Of a stretch of 64,000 nucleotides of DNA, positions 50,861 to 59,196 are shown one piece after another (position 1 is the stretch's first letter; each line of letters starts with the position of its first letter). Under the pieces are notes generated by a model. The model did not search any database and had not been told where the DNA came from. It worked only from the letters and a program-made list of their open reading frames with translations. The stretch comes from UBA7477 sp045602925 (GTDB taxonomy: Bacteria > Bacillota > Clostridia > Oscillospirales > Ruminococcaceae). The DNA lies in assembly GCA_045602925.1 (NCBI GenBank), contig JAZSCN010000027.1:62001-126000 (forward strand). Direction: 5' to 3'. The position numbers and the translations under genes are program-made.

Positions 50861-53140
50861 TTATATAACTATATCATAAGTGAGTCCTGCTCTTGCACTA
50901 AAGCAAGTTGCACCATCAGATACAGTGGTGCTCACAGGCTCGCCATTATGCATAACCTTGAAGTTGCCGACAATTCGGCACTCGTTATCCTTTGTCGCTG
51001 TCACTGAAGCTGATAGGAATCTGCCGTCTTTCCATATACAAGAAGTGTCAAAGCCTCCTCTTGCTCTTAGGTGCTCAAAAGAACCGCTTTTCCACTGCTT
51101 TGGAACTGCGCAAAGGAAATTTATCTCACCACCGTGGCTTTGAAGCAGGGCTTCTGTTATACCTGCTGTTCCGCCAAAATTCCCGTCAATCTGGAATGGT
51201 GGGTGGTTGTCAAACATATTTTTATTAGTCGAATGAGAAAGAAGCGCCTTGATATTATCCTGCACCATTTCGCCGTCGTAGAGCCTTGCCCACATATTTA
51301 TAATCCAGGCTCTGCTCCAGCCGGTATGTCCACCGCCGTAGCTAAGCCTACGCTCGATTGTGGCTCTTGCGCTCTTAGAAAGCTTTGGCGTTTTTCTCAT
51401 TGATATTCTATCCGATGGATAAAGTGAAAAAAGCTGTGAGATATGTCTATGCCCCGGCTCTGCCTCGTCATAGTCCTCAGCCCACTCCATAATCTGCCCA
51501 TACTTGCCTATTTCAAGCTTTGGGAGCTTATCTCTCATTTTTGCAAGCTTTTGTGCGTAGCTCTTGTCCACGCCTAAGATTTCGCTCGCATTTATTACAG
51601 CCGAGAACAAGTCATATATAATACTTGTATCCATAGTCGGCCCGATACACACGCTACCCCTTGTGCCACTCTTTGTGATATAGGTATTCTCAGGCGAAAC
51701 AGAAGGACAGGTTACAAGCCTGCCGTTCTTATCCTCGATAAGAAAATCCACAAAGAACTGACTTGCCTCCTTGAGAGTTTCAAACTTCTCACTCAGAAAG
51801 TCCTTATCAAGCGTGAACAGATAATGCTCCCATATATGAAGGCAAAGCCACGCTGCGCCCATCGGCCACTGAGTTCCCGGAGTCCACAAATCCTGTGGTG
51901 CTGTATCTCCCCAAAGGTCTGTATTATGGTGACAGACGAAGCCACCACAACCGTACATTTCCTTGGCTGTAACTCTACCGTTTGGTCGCATTTTTTCTAC
52001 AAGGTCAAAAAGTGGAGTATGAAGCTCGCTGAGATTACAATTTTCTGCACACCAGTAGTTCATCTCTGTATTTATATTTATGGTAAACTTACTGCCCCAC
52101 GCAGGCCACATATCCTTATTCCATATACCTTGAAGGTTAGTAGGAAGTGTACCCTGCCTGCTTGCACTTATCATAAGGTATCTACCAAAGTTAAAGTACA
52201 TTTCAGTAAGCTTATTATCGCAACTTTCTGCCACTAGCGAAAGTCTTTCGTCGGTGGGCTTTAGGGCGTTGCCCTCACTATTGTCGCAAAGCGTAAGCCT
52301 TGCTCTGTCGTAAAAGCTCTTATAATCCTCTGTATGTCTTTGAAGAAGTGTTGCAAACGGCACACCCTTTATGCTAGCGCAATCTATAATGCTCTGCTCT
52401 TTATAGCTATCGGGCAGATAGTAGCTTGTACGGCAGGAAAATGCAATAGTAACCTCGCTGCAATTTTTTGCATAAAGAAGGTTACCACCAAACCTGCACT
52501 CGCCGTCTGTATAGATTTTTATAGTACTGAAAAAGCTTATTCCGTCGCTACTGCCCATTCCACCGTAGTAGTGGATTTCGTTATCAGAGACAGGGCTGTT
52601 AAGGTCAAAATAGTCATCTCTGCCGTCGACGCAGACATTTATACTAAGGCTTTTGGGCTTATCTGTTTTAATATTTATAATCAGCAGTTCGTCGGGCTTT
52701 GAGGCGATAACAGTTCTTTCGATTTTTGCGTCATCGAGCGTAAAGCTTGTCCTTGCGACAGCGCTTGACAAATCGAGGCTTCTTTCATAATCCGAAACCT
52801 TATTTATATCACCATCGATGCTGATAAACATTGAGCCGAGCGTCTGGTAGTGCCTTTGATTTACCGGAGTTCCGCAAAAGTACTTATTGACGATTGCTTC
52901 AGCCTCGCTGATTTTCTCCTCAAACAAAAGCTCTCTGACACGGCTTAGATTTTCTAGTGCAGACTTGTTATTACGTTCTCTTTTCCCACCCGACCAGACA
53001 GAATCCTCATTTAGGGCGATTTCCTCGCAAAGTGGTCTGCCGAAAACCATACCACCAATTCTGCCGTTGCCGACAGGCAGTGCCTCGTTCCAGTCATTTG
53101 CCTGAGATTTATACCATAAAAGCTCACTTAGTCTGTCCAT
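50861..53140 (-). CDS. GH95 alpha-L-fucosidase or alpha-L-galactosidase
   Basis: A 759-residue enzyme of GH95. The N-terminal beta domain starts LWYKSQANDWNEALPVGNGRIG, and the catalytic barrel carries CHHNTDLWGDTAPQ, then HRHISQLFSLYPSDRI and NFGGTAGITEALLQSH. Family members remove alpha-1,2-linked fucose or L-galactose from host glycans, xyloglucan or arabinogalactan. No signal peptide, so it should be cytoplasmic, unlike its partner GH26. ATG 53140 is preferred over TTG 53146, though the ribosome binding site is weak for either. It is first in the operon. Confidence 0.9.
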   Translation of the reverse strand: MDRLSELLWYKSQANDWNEALPVGNGRIGGMVFGRPLCEEIALNEDSVWSGGKRERNNKSALENLSRVRELLFEEKISEAEAIVNKYFCGTPVNQRHYQTLGSMFISIDGDINKVSDYERSLDLSSAVARTSFTLDDAKIERTVIASKPDELLIINIKTDKPKSLSINVCVDGRDDYFDLNSPVSDNEIHYYGGMGSSDGISFFSTIKIYTDGECRFGGNLLYAKNCSEVTIAFSCRTSYYLPDSYKEQSIIDCASIKGVPFATLLQRHTEDYKSFYDRARLTLCDNSEGNALKPTDERLSLVAESCDNKLTEMYFNFGRYLMISASRQGTLPTNLQGIWNKDMWPAWGSKFTININTEMNYWCAENCNLSELHTPLFDLVEKMRPNGRVTAKEMYGCGGFVCHHNTDLWGDTAPQDLWTPGTQWPMGAAWLCLHIWEHYLFTLDKDFLSEKFETLKEASQFFVDFLIEDKNGRLVTCPSVSPENTYITKSGTRGSVCIGPTMDTSIIYDLFSAVINASEILGVDKSYAQKLAKMRDKLPKLEIGKYGQIMEWAEDYDEAEPGHRHISQLFSLYPSDRISMRKTPKLSKSARATIERRLSYGGGHTGWSRAWIINMWARLYDGEMVQDNIKALLSHSTNKNMFDNHPPFQIDGNFGGTAGITEALLQSHGGEINFLCAVPKQWKSGSFEHLRARGGFDTSCIWKDGRFLSASVTATKDNECRIVGNFKVMHNGEPVSTTVSDGATCFSARAGLTYDIVI

Positions 53141-53212
53141 AGTCAAAAGCGATTTCTCGCGCTCCTTTTATAATAGCTTCTATTACCGTTCAAAAAATAT
53201 CATACACAGTAT

Positions 53213-53241
53213 ATTATACCATATAATACAAAAGTTTTCAA
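53213..53241 (-). promoter_or_regulatory. Promoter of the GH95-GH26 operon
   Basis: Minus strand TTGAAA (53236-53241), a 17-base spacer and perfect TATAAT (53213-53218), about 70 bases before the start. It is back to back with the promoter at 53267. Confidence 0.7.
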
Positions 53242-53266
53242 GTACCCCAAAACCTCTTTGGCACCA

Positions 53267-53296
53267 TTGACAACATCTCTGCAGATAGGCTATAAT
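53267..53296 (+). promoter_or_regulatory. Promoter of the gene at 53319
   Basis: Perfect TTGACA (53267-53272) and TATAAT (53291-53296) with an 18-base spacer, and AAAGGAG before the ATG. Confidence 0.7.
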
Positions 53297-53318
53297 AATC
53301 AAAAAGGAGTGAGCAGAA

Positions 53319-53804
53319 ATGAAGGTTACGCCAAGGAAAATAACGCCCCCACAGATGCCATCGAATACACAGCTTTTAGGTTTCGCATGTAAGCTCATAG
53401 AAAATGAAAAGCTGTCTGGCTGTCGCAATGCGATTGTGTCATGTCTTTCACTCACTCTTGCAATTGCTCCTGACAACGAGCGTGATGTAAAATCGTTGCT
53501 TTTCTATTTGCAAAATCTCGCCATACCGAGTGGCATAACCCACACGACAATCGAGGCAGTTGGGCTGTGGCTTGCCGGTATGCCACTTGAGGCAAGCGGC
53601 AATGAAGCAAGAGAGAAAATCTACGAAAATTTCCGCAACGCGTATCTTTTCTCCTGGCAAAAGCGACTTATCACACTTGCGATAGACTCGTACAACGAGC
53701 TAATGAGTGAGGAACACCCCTTCGAGCTGTGCGAGATAGCATACAGGATTGCACTTTCTCACTTCGAGGGCAAGGAATCCACCGAGCTTTTAGAGATTAT
53801 ATAA
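53319..53804 (+). CDS. Hypothetical helical protein
   Basis: A 161-residue protein, mostly helical by composition, without signal peptide or membrane span. It starts MKVTPRKITPPQMPSNTQLLGF and contains a conserved-looking stretch GITHTTIEAVGLWLAGMPLEASG. A strong promoter, a strong ribosome binding site and a following hairpin show it is a real single-gene unit. I do not recognise the family. Confidence 0.7.
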   Translation: MKVTPRKITPPQMPSNTQLLGFACKLIENEKLSGCRNAIVSCLSLTLAIAPDNERDVKSLLFYLQNLAIPSGITHTTIEAVGLWLAGMPLEASGNEAREKIYENFRNAYLFSWQKRLITLAIDSYNELMSEEHPFELCEIAYRIALSHFEGKESTELLEII

Positions 53805-53811
53805 ACAGCAA

Positions 53812-53837
53812 AGGGCTGTCACTTCTGTGACAGCCCT
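53812..53837. terminator. Bidirectional hairpin between 53319 gene and GH94
   Basis: A perfect 11-base stem AGGGCTGTCAC / GTGACAGCCCT with a four-base loop, between two convergent stop codons. The T runs are short on both sides. Confidence 0.7.
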
Positions 53838-53859
53838 AAATAATGCCTTGATTTAAATC

Positions 53860-56268
53860 TTAGCCGAGGATAATCTTAACGTCTGTGTTTTCAGTAAGCT
53901 TGCACTCACAGAGGAAGTTGCCTTCGATTGTTTCGCCGTTTACTACCATAGACTTTACTCCGCTTTCAACGTGGTTTGGATTCTGGATATCGATATGGAT
54001 ATTCTTTCCTCTGAACTTCTTGTCGATTGTGAAGCCGTCCCACTCGGATGGGATAGAAGGATTGATAACGAGGCCGTCAGCGTTAGGTCTCATACCACAG
54101 ATACCTTCTACACAGCCTACCATTACAGTAGAGCCTGTGCCTGTGAGCCAGTGAACGTGTGAACGTCCCTCAAATGGAGAACGTCTTGACTCGGTAAACT
54201 GACCGTGAACGTATGGCTCAAGAACTCTGATTTCAGCCTTATCGTTCATAGCTGCAGGTGAGCTTTCCATAAAGTACTCAAATGCACGGTTACCGTGACC
54301 GAGAAGTGATTCAGCGAGAATTGCCCAGCCCTGTGTCTGAGAGAAGATACCACCGTTTTCCTTTGTGTCAGGGTTAAAGATGTGCATAAGTGCGCCATTA
54401 AAGTAATTAGCAACATAAGGTGGGTCCATAACCTTTACGCCGTATGGAGTGTTAAGGAGCTCGTGAACCTTTTCCATAGCAGAGAGTGACTGCTCTTTTG
54501 TTGCAAAGCCTGAGATAACAGACCATGACTGTGGGTTGAGCCACATATTAGCTTCAGGGTCCTTCTTAGCGCCAACGATTGTGCCATCCTCACGGATACC
54601 TCTGATAAATCTGTCCTCATCCCAGCAAGCTGCGAGGCTTTCGCCGAGCTCTGCCTGTACCTTTTCGATGTATGCTACATAGTCTGTATCGTTTCTTTCC
54701 TCAGCATAAGCCTTGATAACGCTCATAGCGTAGTAGAGCTGGAATGCTACGAATGTAGATTCGCCCTTCTTACCAAGTCTAAGGCAGTCGTTCCAGTCAG
54801 CGTGGAGACCTGCAGGCATCTTGTGTGCGCCGAGTCTTTCCATAGAGAAGCGAATAGCATTCTTTAAGTGGTCATAAACTGTATCCTCGCCACCGTTTGC
54901 ATAAACGATAACTTCATCGAGGAATGCCTTGTTTCCACTTTCGCCGATGTACTTATATACAGTTGGGAACAGCCAGAGCGCATCGTCTGCACGGTAGCTT
55001 GGGTGGCCTGTTTCCTTAGCGTATACAGAATTTTCGTCGTTTTCGTCAGGGAATGTTTCGTGACCTGCGTTGTGGTTAAACTTAACGAGTGGGAGACCAC
55101 CGCCGTTATCAACCTGGGCAGAAATCATAAATCTAATCTTTTCTGCAGCAAGCTCTGGGTCGATATGGATGATACCCTGGATATCCTGAACTGTATCACG
55201 GTAGCCGTAGCCGTTTCTAAGACCACAGTAGATGAATGAAGCAGCTCTTGACCAGATAAATGTGATAAAGCACTGGTAAGCGTTCCATACGTTAACCATA
55301 TTATTGAACTCGTCACTTGGAGTCTTTACAACAAAGTTTTCAAGCTTTGAATGCCAGTAGCTCTTGAGCTCGTTAACTTCCTCGTCAACCTTGCCTGCTA
55401 CCTTATATGTATCGAGAATCTTAGTAGCCTCAGCGTTATCCTTCTGACCGAGAACATAGATAAGCTCTACAGTTTCGCCATCAGCAAGAGTAACATCAGA
55501 CTGGAGTGCACCACAAGCATTAGAGTTGTAGTTGAGCACATTGTCGCACTTGCCGTTTTCAACAGCGATTGGGTTTGAATATGTTCTGTATGGGCCGATA
55601 AAGCTATCGAGGTTACCATTATAAGCTGAAATAGGAGCACCAACCATACCGAAGAATCTTTCCTTGTGGTTTGAGCCTGTTTCGTCCTTACCGGAGTTCT
55701 CATTGATATGCTGTAAAATCTTATTTTCCTCAAAAGAAGTTCTTGAGATGAAGAGTGTGTACTGGAGGTTAACCTGGTCCTGCTCGTAGTTGTTCTCGTT
55801 TGTGAACTCGATAAAGCCGAACGCAGAGAGGTTTCTAGGCTTGCCGGAAATGTTTGTTACCTTAGCTCTCCAAACCTCGTAGGTCTTATTAAGCGGAACA
55901 TAGTATGTAGTTTCCGACTTGATACCTGCATACTCAGCTGTCATAACTGTATAAGCTGTACCGTGACGGCACTCAGACTTATACTGGTCGAGTGGCTTAC
56001 CTACAGGCTGCCATGATGCAGACCAATAGTCCTTTGTATCATTATCTCTGATATAAACATATCTGCCCGGGAGCGACATATTAGAATTGAAGCGATAACG
56101 AGCTATTCTTCCGTTTGCGCCACTCTGCACAAAGCTATAGCCACCGGCGTTGTTAGAAATAATTGCGCCGTAAGCTGGTGAACCGAGGTAGTTCGCCCAT
56201 GGTGCAGGAGTGTCCGGTCTTGTAATAACATATTCTTTGTTTTGTAGGTCAAAATGTCCGTATTGCAT
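53860..56268 (-). CDS. GH94 phosphorylase, probably cellobiose phosphorylase
   Basis: An 802-residue GH94 enzyme. The N-terminal beta-sandwich opens YGHFDLQNKEYVITRPDTP, and the (alpha/alpha)6 barrel holds the catalytic Asp in LHADWNDCLRLGKKGES, with TQGWAILAESLLGHG further on. It would split cellobiose with phosphate into glucose 1-phosphate and glucose, saving ATP. Length fits cellobiose phosphorylase; chitobiose phosphorylase is the nearest alternative. No signal peptide. Its leader carries a perfect operator-like dyad. Confidence 0.9.
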   Translation of the reverse strand: MQYGHFDLQNKEYVITRPDTPAPWANYLGSPAYGAIISNNAGGYSFVQSGANGRIARYRFNSNMSLPGRYVYIRDNDTKDYWSASWQPVGKPLDQYKSECRHGTAYTVMTAEYAGIKSETTYYVPLNKTYEVWRAKVTNISGKPRNLSAFGFIEFTNENNYEQDQVNLQYTLFISRTSFEENKILQHINENSGKDETGSNHKERFFGMVGAPISAYNGNLDSFIGPYRTYSNPIAVENGKCDNVLNYNSNACGALQSDVTLADGETVELIYVLGQKDNAEATKILDTYKVAGKVDEEVNELKSYWHSKLENFVVKTPSDEFNNMVNVWNAYQCFITFIWSRAASFIYCGLRNGYGYRDTVQDIQGIIHIDPELAAEKIRFMISAQVDNGGGLPLVKFNHNAGHETFPDENDENSVYAKETGHPSYRADDALWLFPTVYKYIGESGNKAFLDEVIVYANGGEDTVYDHLKNAIRFSMERLGAHKMPAGLHADWNDCLRLGKKGESTFVAFQLYYAMSVIKAYAEERNDTDYVAYIEKVQAELGESLAACWDEDRFIRGIREDGTIVGAKKDPEANMWLNPQSWSVISGFATKEQSLSAMEKVHELLNTPYGVKVMDPPYVANYFNGALMHIFNPDTKENGGIFSQTQGWAILAESLLGHGNRAFEYFMESSPAAMNDKAEIRVLEPYVHGQFTESRRSPFEGRSHVHWLTGTGSTVMVGCVEGICGMRPNADGLVINPSIPSEWDGFTIDKKFRGKNIHIDIQNPNHVESGVKSMVVNGETIEGNFLCECKLTENTDVKIILG

Positions 56269-56303
56269 ATACTTTCTCTCCTAAAAATTTTGATATTGTT
56301 CGC

Positions 56304-56335
56304 TGTGCAAACTCATCTTGCACAAACCTATTATA
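56304..56335 (-). promoter_or_regulatory. Operator dyad at the GH94 promoter
   Basis: TGTGCAA-N7-TTGCACA (56304-56324) is a perfect 7-7-7 dyad. A -10 box, TATAAT on the minus strand, lies at 56330-56335, so the dyad covers the expected transcription start. No good -35 box at 17 bases is seen, which hints at activation or a special promoter. A LacI-type repressor is a reasonable guess. Confidence 0.6.
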
Positions 56336-56468
56336 AGTGTAACACATACGAAAATCATTTTCAAGAGGGGTAAAAAATCTTAATCGTTTGAAATTTAAAT
56401 TTTTTTATAAAAAAATCATTGCCGCTCCATTTATGCAAAAATACGAAGCGACAATGCAAATATTCAAG

Positions 56469-56816
56469 CTATTTTACATCCCAATTTTTCCACACCTCAG
56501 GGCAGTAGCCGACTGTTGCGAGCTTACCCATTCGCACAATCGGTGTCTTGATAAGCAATGGGTTCTCGATAAGCTTTTGGAGCTTTTCCTCAGTCGAGCC
56601 CAGGTATCTCAAAAGCAGTGCGTCTTTTTCCTTTGAATCATAATCTATGATATTTTCTATAGAGCCTACAGCAGAGATAACGCTTGTCAGCTCGCCCCTG
56701 CTCATTTCCTTCTGCTTTAAATCGACCATCTGAAAGCTTACGCCACGCTCTTTAAAGTATCTTTGAGCCTTTTTTGTATCAAAGCATTTAGTCTTGCCGA
56801 AAATCTGTAGTCCCAT
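56469..56816 (-). CDS. ArsC/Spx-family thioredoxin-fold protein
   Basis: A 115-residue protein of the ArsC-like family with a single active-site-type Cys11 in IFGKTKCFDTKKAQRYF, then VDLKQKEMSRGEL and the closing NPLLIKTPIVRMGKLATVG. Classical arsenate reductase activity needs further Cys residues or glutathione/glutaredoxin partners, so function is uncertain; it may be a Spx-like or YffB-like protein. It is last in the operon with dtd and the epimerase-like gene. Confidence 0.8.
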   Translation of the reverse strand: MGLQIFGKTKCFDTKKAQRYFKERGVSFQMVDLKQKEMSRGELTSVISAVGSIENIIDYDSKEKDALLLRYLGSTEEKLQKLIENPLLIKTPIVRMGKLATVGYCPEVWKNWDVK

Positions 56817-56826
56817 AATAAATCTC

Positions 56827-57267
56827 CTATGCTTCTAAAATCACGGTGAACGGGCCGTCATTTTCGAGAGAAACCTTCATATCTGCGCCGAATATACCAC
56901 GCTGAGTTTTCTTACCAGTCTTTTGCTCAATCACAGAGCAGAAATACTCGTAAAGCTCGTTCGCCTCATCGGGTGGTGCAGCGTTTACAAAGCTTGGTCT
57001 GTTACCATGCGTACAATCTGCATAAAGGGTGAACTGCGACACTACAAGCATATCTCCACCTACATCGGCAATAGACAGGTTTATCTTGTCATTCTCGTCA
57101 GAGAAGATTCGAAGCTTTGAGAGCTTGTCGGCAAGCTTATCGCACATTGCCTTATCATCGCCCTTACCTGCACCGAAAAGCACAAGATAGCCTTTTTCAA
57201 TCTCTCCTACTATGGCACCATCGACCTTAACGCTTGCGCTATTGACCCTTTGAACAACCAGCTTCAT
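56827..57267 (-). CDS. dtd: D-aminoacyl-tRNA deacylase
   Basis: A 146-residue protein that removes D-amino acids from mischarged tRNA. The family motifs VVSQFTLYADCTHGNRPSF (SQFTL) and NAAPPDEANELYEYF (cross-subunit Pro motif) are both present. It starts MKLVVQRVNSASVKV. The gene lies 12 bases after the epimerase-like gene and 10 before the ArsC-like gene. Confidence 0.94.
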   Translation of the reverse strand: MKLVVQRVNSASVKVDGAIVGEIEKGYLVLFGAGKGDDKAMCDKLADKLSKLRIFSDENDKINLSIADVGGDMLVVSQFTLYADCTHGNRPSFVNAAPPDEANELYEYFCSVIEQKTGKKTQRGIFGADMKVSLENDGPFTVILEA

Positions 57268-57279
57268 TATGCTTCTCCT

Positions 57280-58137
57280 TTACTTTACCAAAATCTCATA
57301 GCGATATCTGAAGTACTCGCCCGGTTGCAAAGAAATAGCGTGTGCCTTTTCTTCTATGCTTTCATTCTCATCATCGCAATACACCGGTACAGATGTCCAC
57401 GGCTCGAGGCAAACAAAGCTTGCATCGTTATTACCTGTCGGCGACCATACTGCGATACAATCGCTCTCGGGATAGAACACAGTAACGGCGCTCTCTCCCT
57501 TATTAGACTTTAATGTAACAGCCTTTGAATTCGGCTTATCCTTCATAACAACATCGAAGTCGAAGAGCTCTCTTGTCATATAAAGCTTATTTTCGTCGCT
57601 AAGCAGGGTTCTCGCGCCACCCGGGATAGTCTGAACAATTGTCTCGTTCTTTTCGTATTCTACATAGTAGTCATTAAACTCAAGTCCATCATCGAGCGGA
57701 CAATTGAAAGCCGGATGGCCACCGAGGTAGAAGTATATAGTCTTGCTTGACGGATTAATTACACGAAAGCGTGTGATAAGCTTGCCGTCTTCAAAATAGT
57801 ACTTCACGAAAAGCTTAAAGCGATAAGGATACTGTGCCTTACTCTCGATATTATCCTCGAGAAAAAGCACGGCATAGTCGTCGCCTATTTCGGTAACTTG
57901 AAATTCCATATCTCTTGCAAAGCCGTGGTTACCCTTCATCTTATAAGGCTTGCCACCTGCGAGATAGCTATTATCCTTTGGCGAGCATATAAAAGGAAAG
58001 AGTATCGGAGCATGCCTATTCCAAGCCTGTCCTGCCTGCCACAGATATTCCTTGCCGTTCTTTTTAAGGGAGCAAAGCTCTGCACCCATAGTATTTATTT
58101 TTGCGGTAATTTCGCCTGAACTAATTGTATAAATCAT
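57280..58137 (-). CDS. Aldose 1-epimerase family protein, LacX-like
   Basis: A 285-residue protein of the galactose-mutarotase fold. ATG 58137 is chosen because CGGAGG lies upstream. GAELCSLKKNGKEYLWQ opens the fold, GNHGFARDMEFQV and YLGGHPAFNCPL hold the His residues, and VCLEPWTSVP the catalytic Glu. It resembles the LacX branch, whose sugar substrate is often unclear. It may mutarotate sugars released by the phosphorylases and galactosidases encoded nearby. Confidence 0.87.
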   Translation of the reverse strand: MIYTISSGEITAKINTMGAELCSLKKNGKEYLWQAGQAWNRHAPILFPFICSPKDNSYLAGGKPYKMKGNHGFARDMEFQVTEIGDDYAVLFLEDNIESKAQYPYRFKLFVKYYFEDGKLITRFRVINPSSKTIYFYLGGHPAFNCPLDDGLEFNDYYVEYEKNETIVQTIPGGARTLLSDENKLYMTRELFDFDVVMKDKPNSKAVTLKSNKGESAVTVFYPESDCIAVWSPTGNNDASFVCLEPWTSVPVYCDDENESIEEKAHAISLQPGEYFRYRYEILVK

Positions 58138-58167
58138 TATGAAACCTCCGTTTTGTATTCTTTTATA

Positions 58168-58196
58168 AGTATACCATATTGAAATAATATTTTCAA
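58168..58196 (-). promoter_or_regulatory. Promoter of the epimerase-dtd-arsC operon
   Basis: Minus strand TTGAAA (58191-58196), a 17-base spacer and TATACT (58168-58173), about 30 bases before the start. Confidence 0.65.
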
Positions 58197-58225
58197 GACG
58201 AAAAAAAGAAACGCCTTTACAAGAC

Positions 58226-58254
58226 TTGTAAAACAAACAGAAATATGATATACT
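58226..58254 (+). promoter_or_regulatory. Promoter of the 58289-61247 cluster
   Basis: TTGTAA (58226-58231), a 17-base spacer and TATACT (58249-58254). ACGGAG precedes the ATG at 58289. Confidence 0.6.
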
Positions 58255-58288
58255 GTTTTTATAACTTTTTTGAAACGGAGAATTTACT

Positions 58289-58807
58289 ATGGACAGCTTT
58301 AAGGAATATATGGTAAAGAGATATCAGGATACCTCAGATAAGGTCAAGGTTTTTGCACTTCTTTTTCTTTGCACACTTGCGCTTGTTGTATCCTTTATTT
58401 TTATGCAGGAGCTTGCACCGGTAATCGGATTTGTGCTTTTTGCAATCGTTGGTGGTTACTATGGCTGCTACTACTACGCTACTATCAAGCGTGTTGAATA
58501 TGAATACATCTTCACAAACGGTGACCTTGACATTGACAAGATTATGGGTCAGAGAAAGAGAAAGCGTCTTGCTACAATTGATGTATCCGGCATTTTACAG
58601 TTCGGTAAGATTTCTGACGAAAAGAGAGCAGAGATACTTTCTTCAGAGCACACTGTAATCGACGCTACTGATAATCTTTGCACTGATGAGGATTACTATC
58701 TTGAATGCAAGCACAAGACATACGGTATGTGCTATCTTCTCTTTACACCAAGCGACGAATTCGTTGAAGAAATGAGACCGTTCTTCCCAAGAGAACTCAG
58801 AAAGTAA
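58289..58807 (+). CDS. Membrane protein, DUF6106-like
   Basis: A 172-residue protein with two membrane spans at about 20-38 (VKVFALLFLCTLALVVSFIF) and 45-63, then a soluble domain beginning KRVEYEYIFTNGDLDIDKIMGQRKR. That block is characteristic of a small Clostridia family I recall as DUF6106; function unknown. It is first of four plus-strand genes ending with a lipoprotein. Confidence 0.75.
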   Translation: MDSFKEYMVKRYQDTSDKVKVFALLFLCTLALVVSFIFMQELAPVIGFVLFAIVGGYYGCYYYATIKRVEYEYIFTNGDLDIDKIMGQRKRKRLATIDVSGILQFGKISDEKRAEILSSEHTVIDATDNLCTDEDYYLECKHKTYGMCYLLFTPSDEFVEEMRPFFPRELRK

Positions 58808-58821
58808 CGGGAGCTGATAAT

Positions 58822-59196
58822 ATGTTCAGAATAGGAACTGACATAGTCGAGGTCGAAAGAATAGAAAAAAGCGCTCAGAGAGAGAGCTTTCTTACAAGGG
58901 TTTACTCACAGGCTGAGTTAGCCCTTTTTTCCAATAAGCAGAACAAGTACGAGTCAATGGCAGGCAACTGGGCTTCTAAGGAAGCATTCTCAAAATCTCT
59001 CGGCACAGGCGTCGAGGGCTTCGGGCTATCTGAGGTTGAGGTGCTTCGTGATGAGCTTGGTGCACCGTATATAAGGCTGAGTGGCAACGCCAAGAAAATA
59101 GCTGATGATATGGGACTTTCGTTTTCTGTAAGCATTAGTCACACAAAGTCACACGCAATTGCTACTGTTATCGCCTTCCCTAAGGAGAAAGAATAA
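58822..59196 (+). CDS. acpS: Holo-[acyl-carrier-protein] synthase
   Basis: A 124-residue enzyme that transfers phosphopantetheine from CoA to ACP. The motifs MFRIGTDIVEVERIE (metal Asp) and NWASKEAFSKSLGTG (WxxKEA) are intact. Its stop codon overlaps the start of the nnr gene. Its target, AcpP, is encoded at 46273. Confidence 0.93.
   Translation: MFRIGTDIVEVERIEKSAQRESFLTRVYSQAELALFSNKQNKYESMAGNWASKEAFSKSLGTGVEGFGLSEVEVLRDELGAPYIRLSGNAKKIADDMGLSFSVSISHTKSHAIATVIAFPKEKE

Noticed and set aside
56469..56816. Arsenic resistance operon
   Set aside because: The ArsC-like gene is cotranscribed with dtd and an epimerase-like gene; no arsR, arsB or acr3 is nearby.
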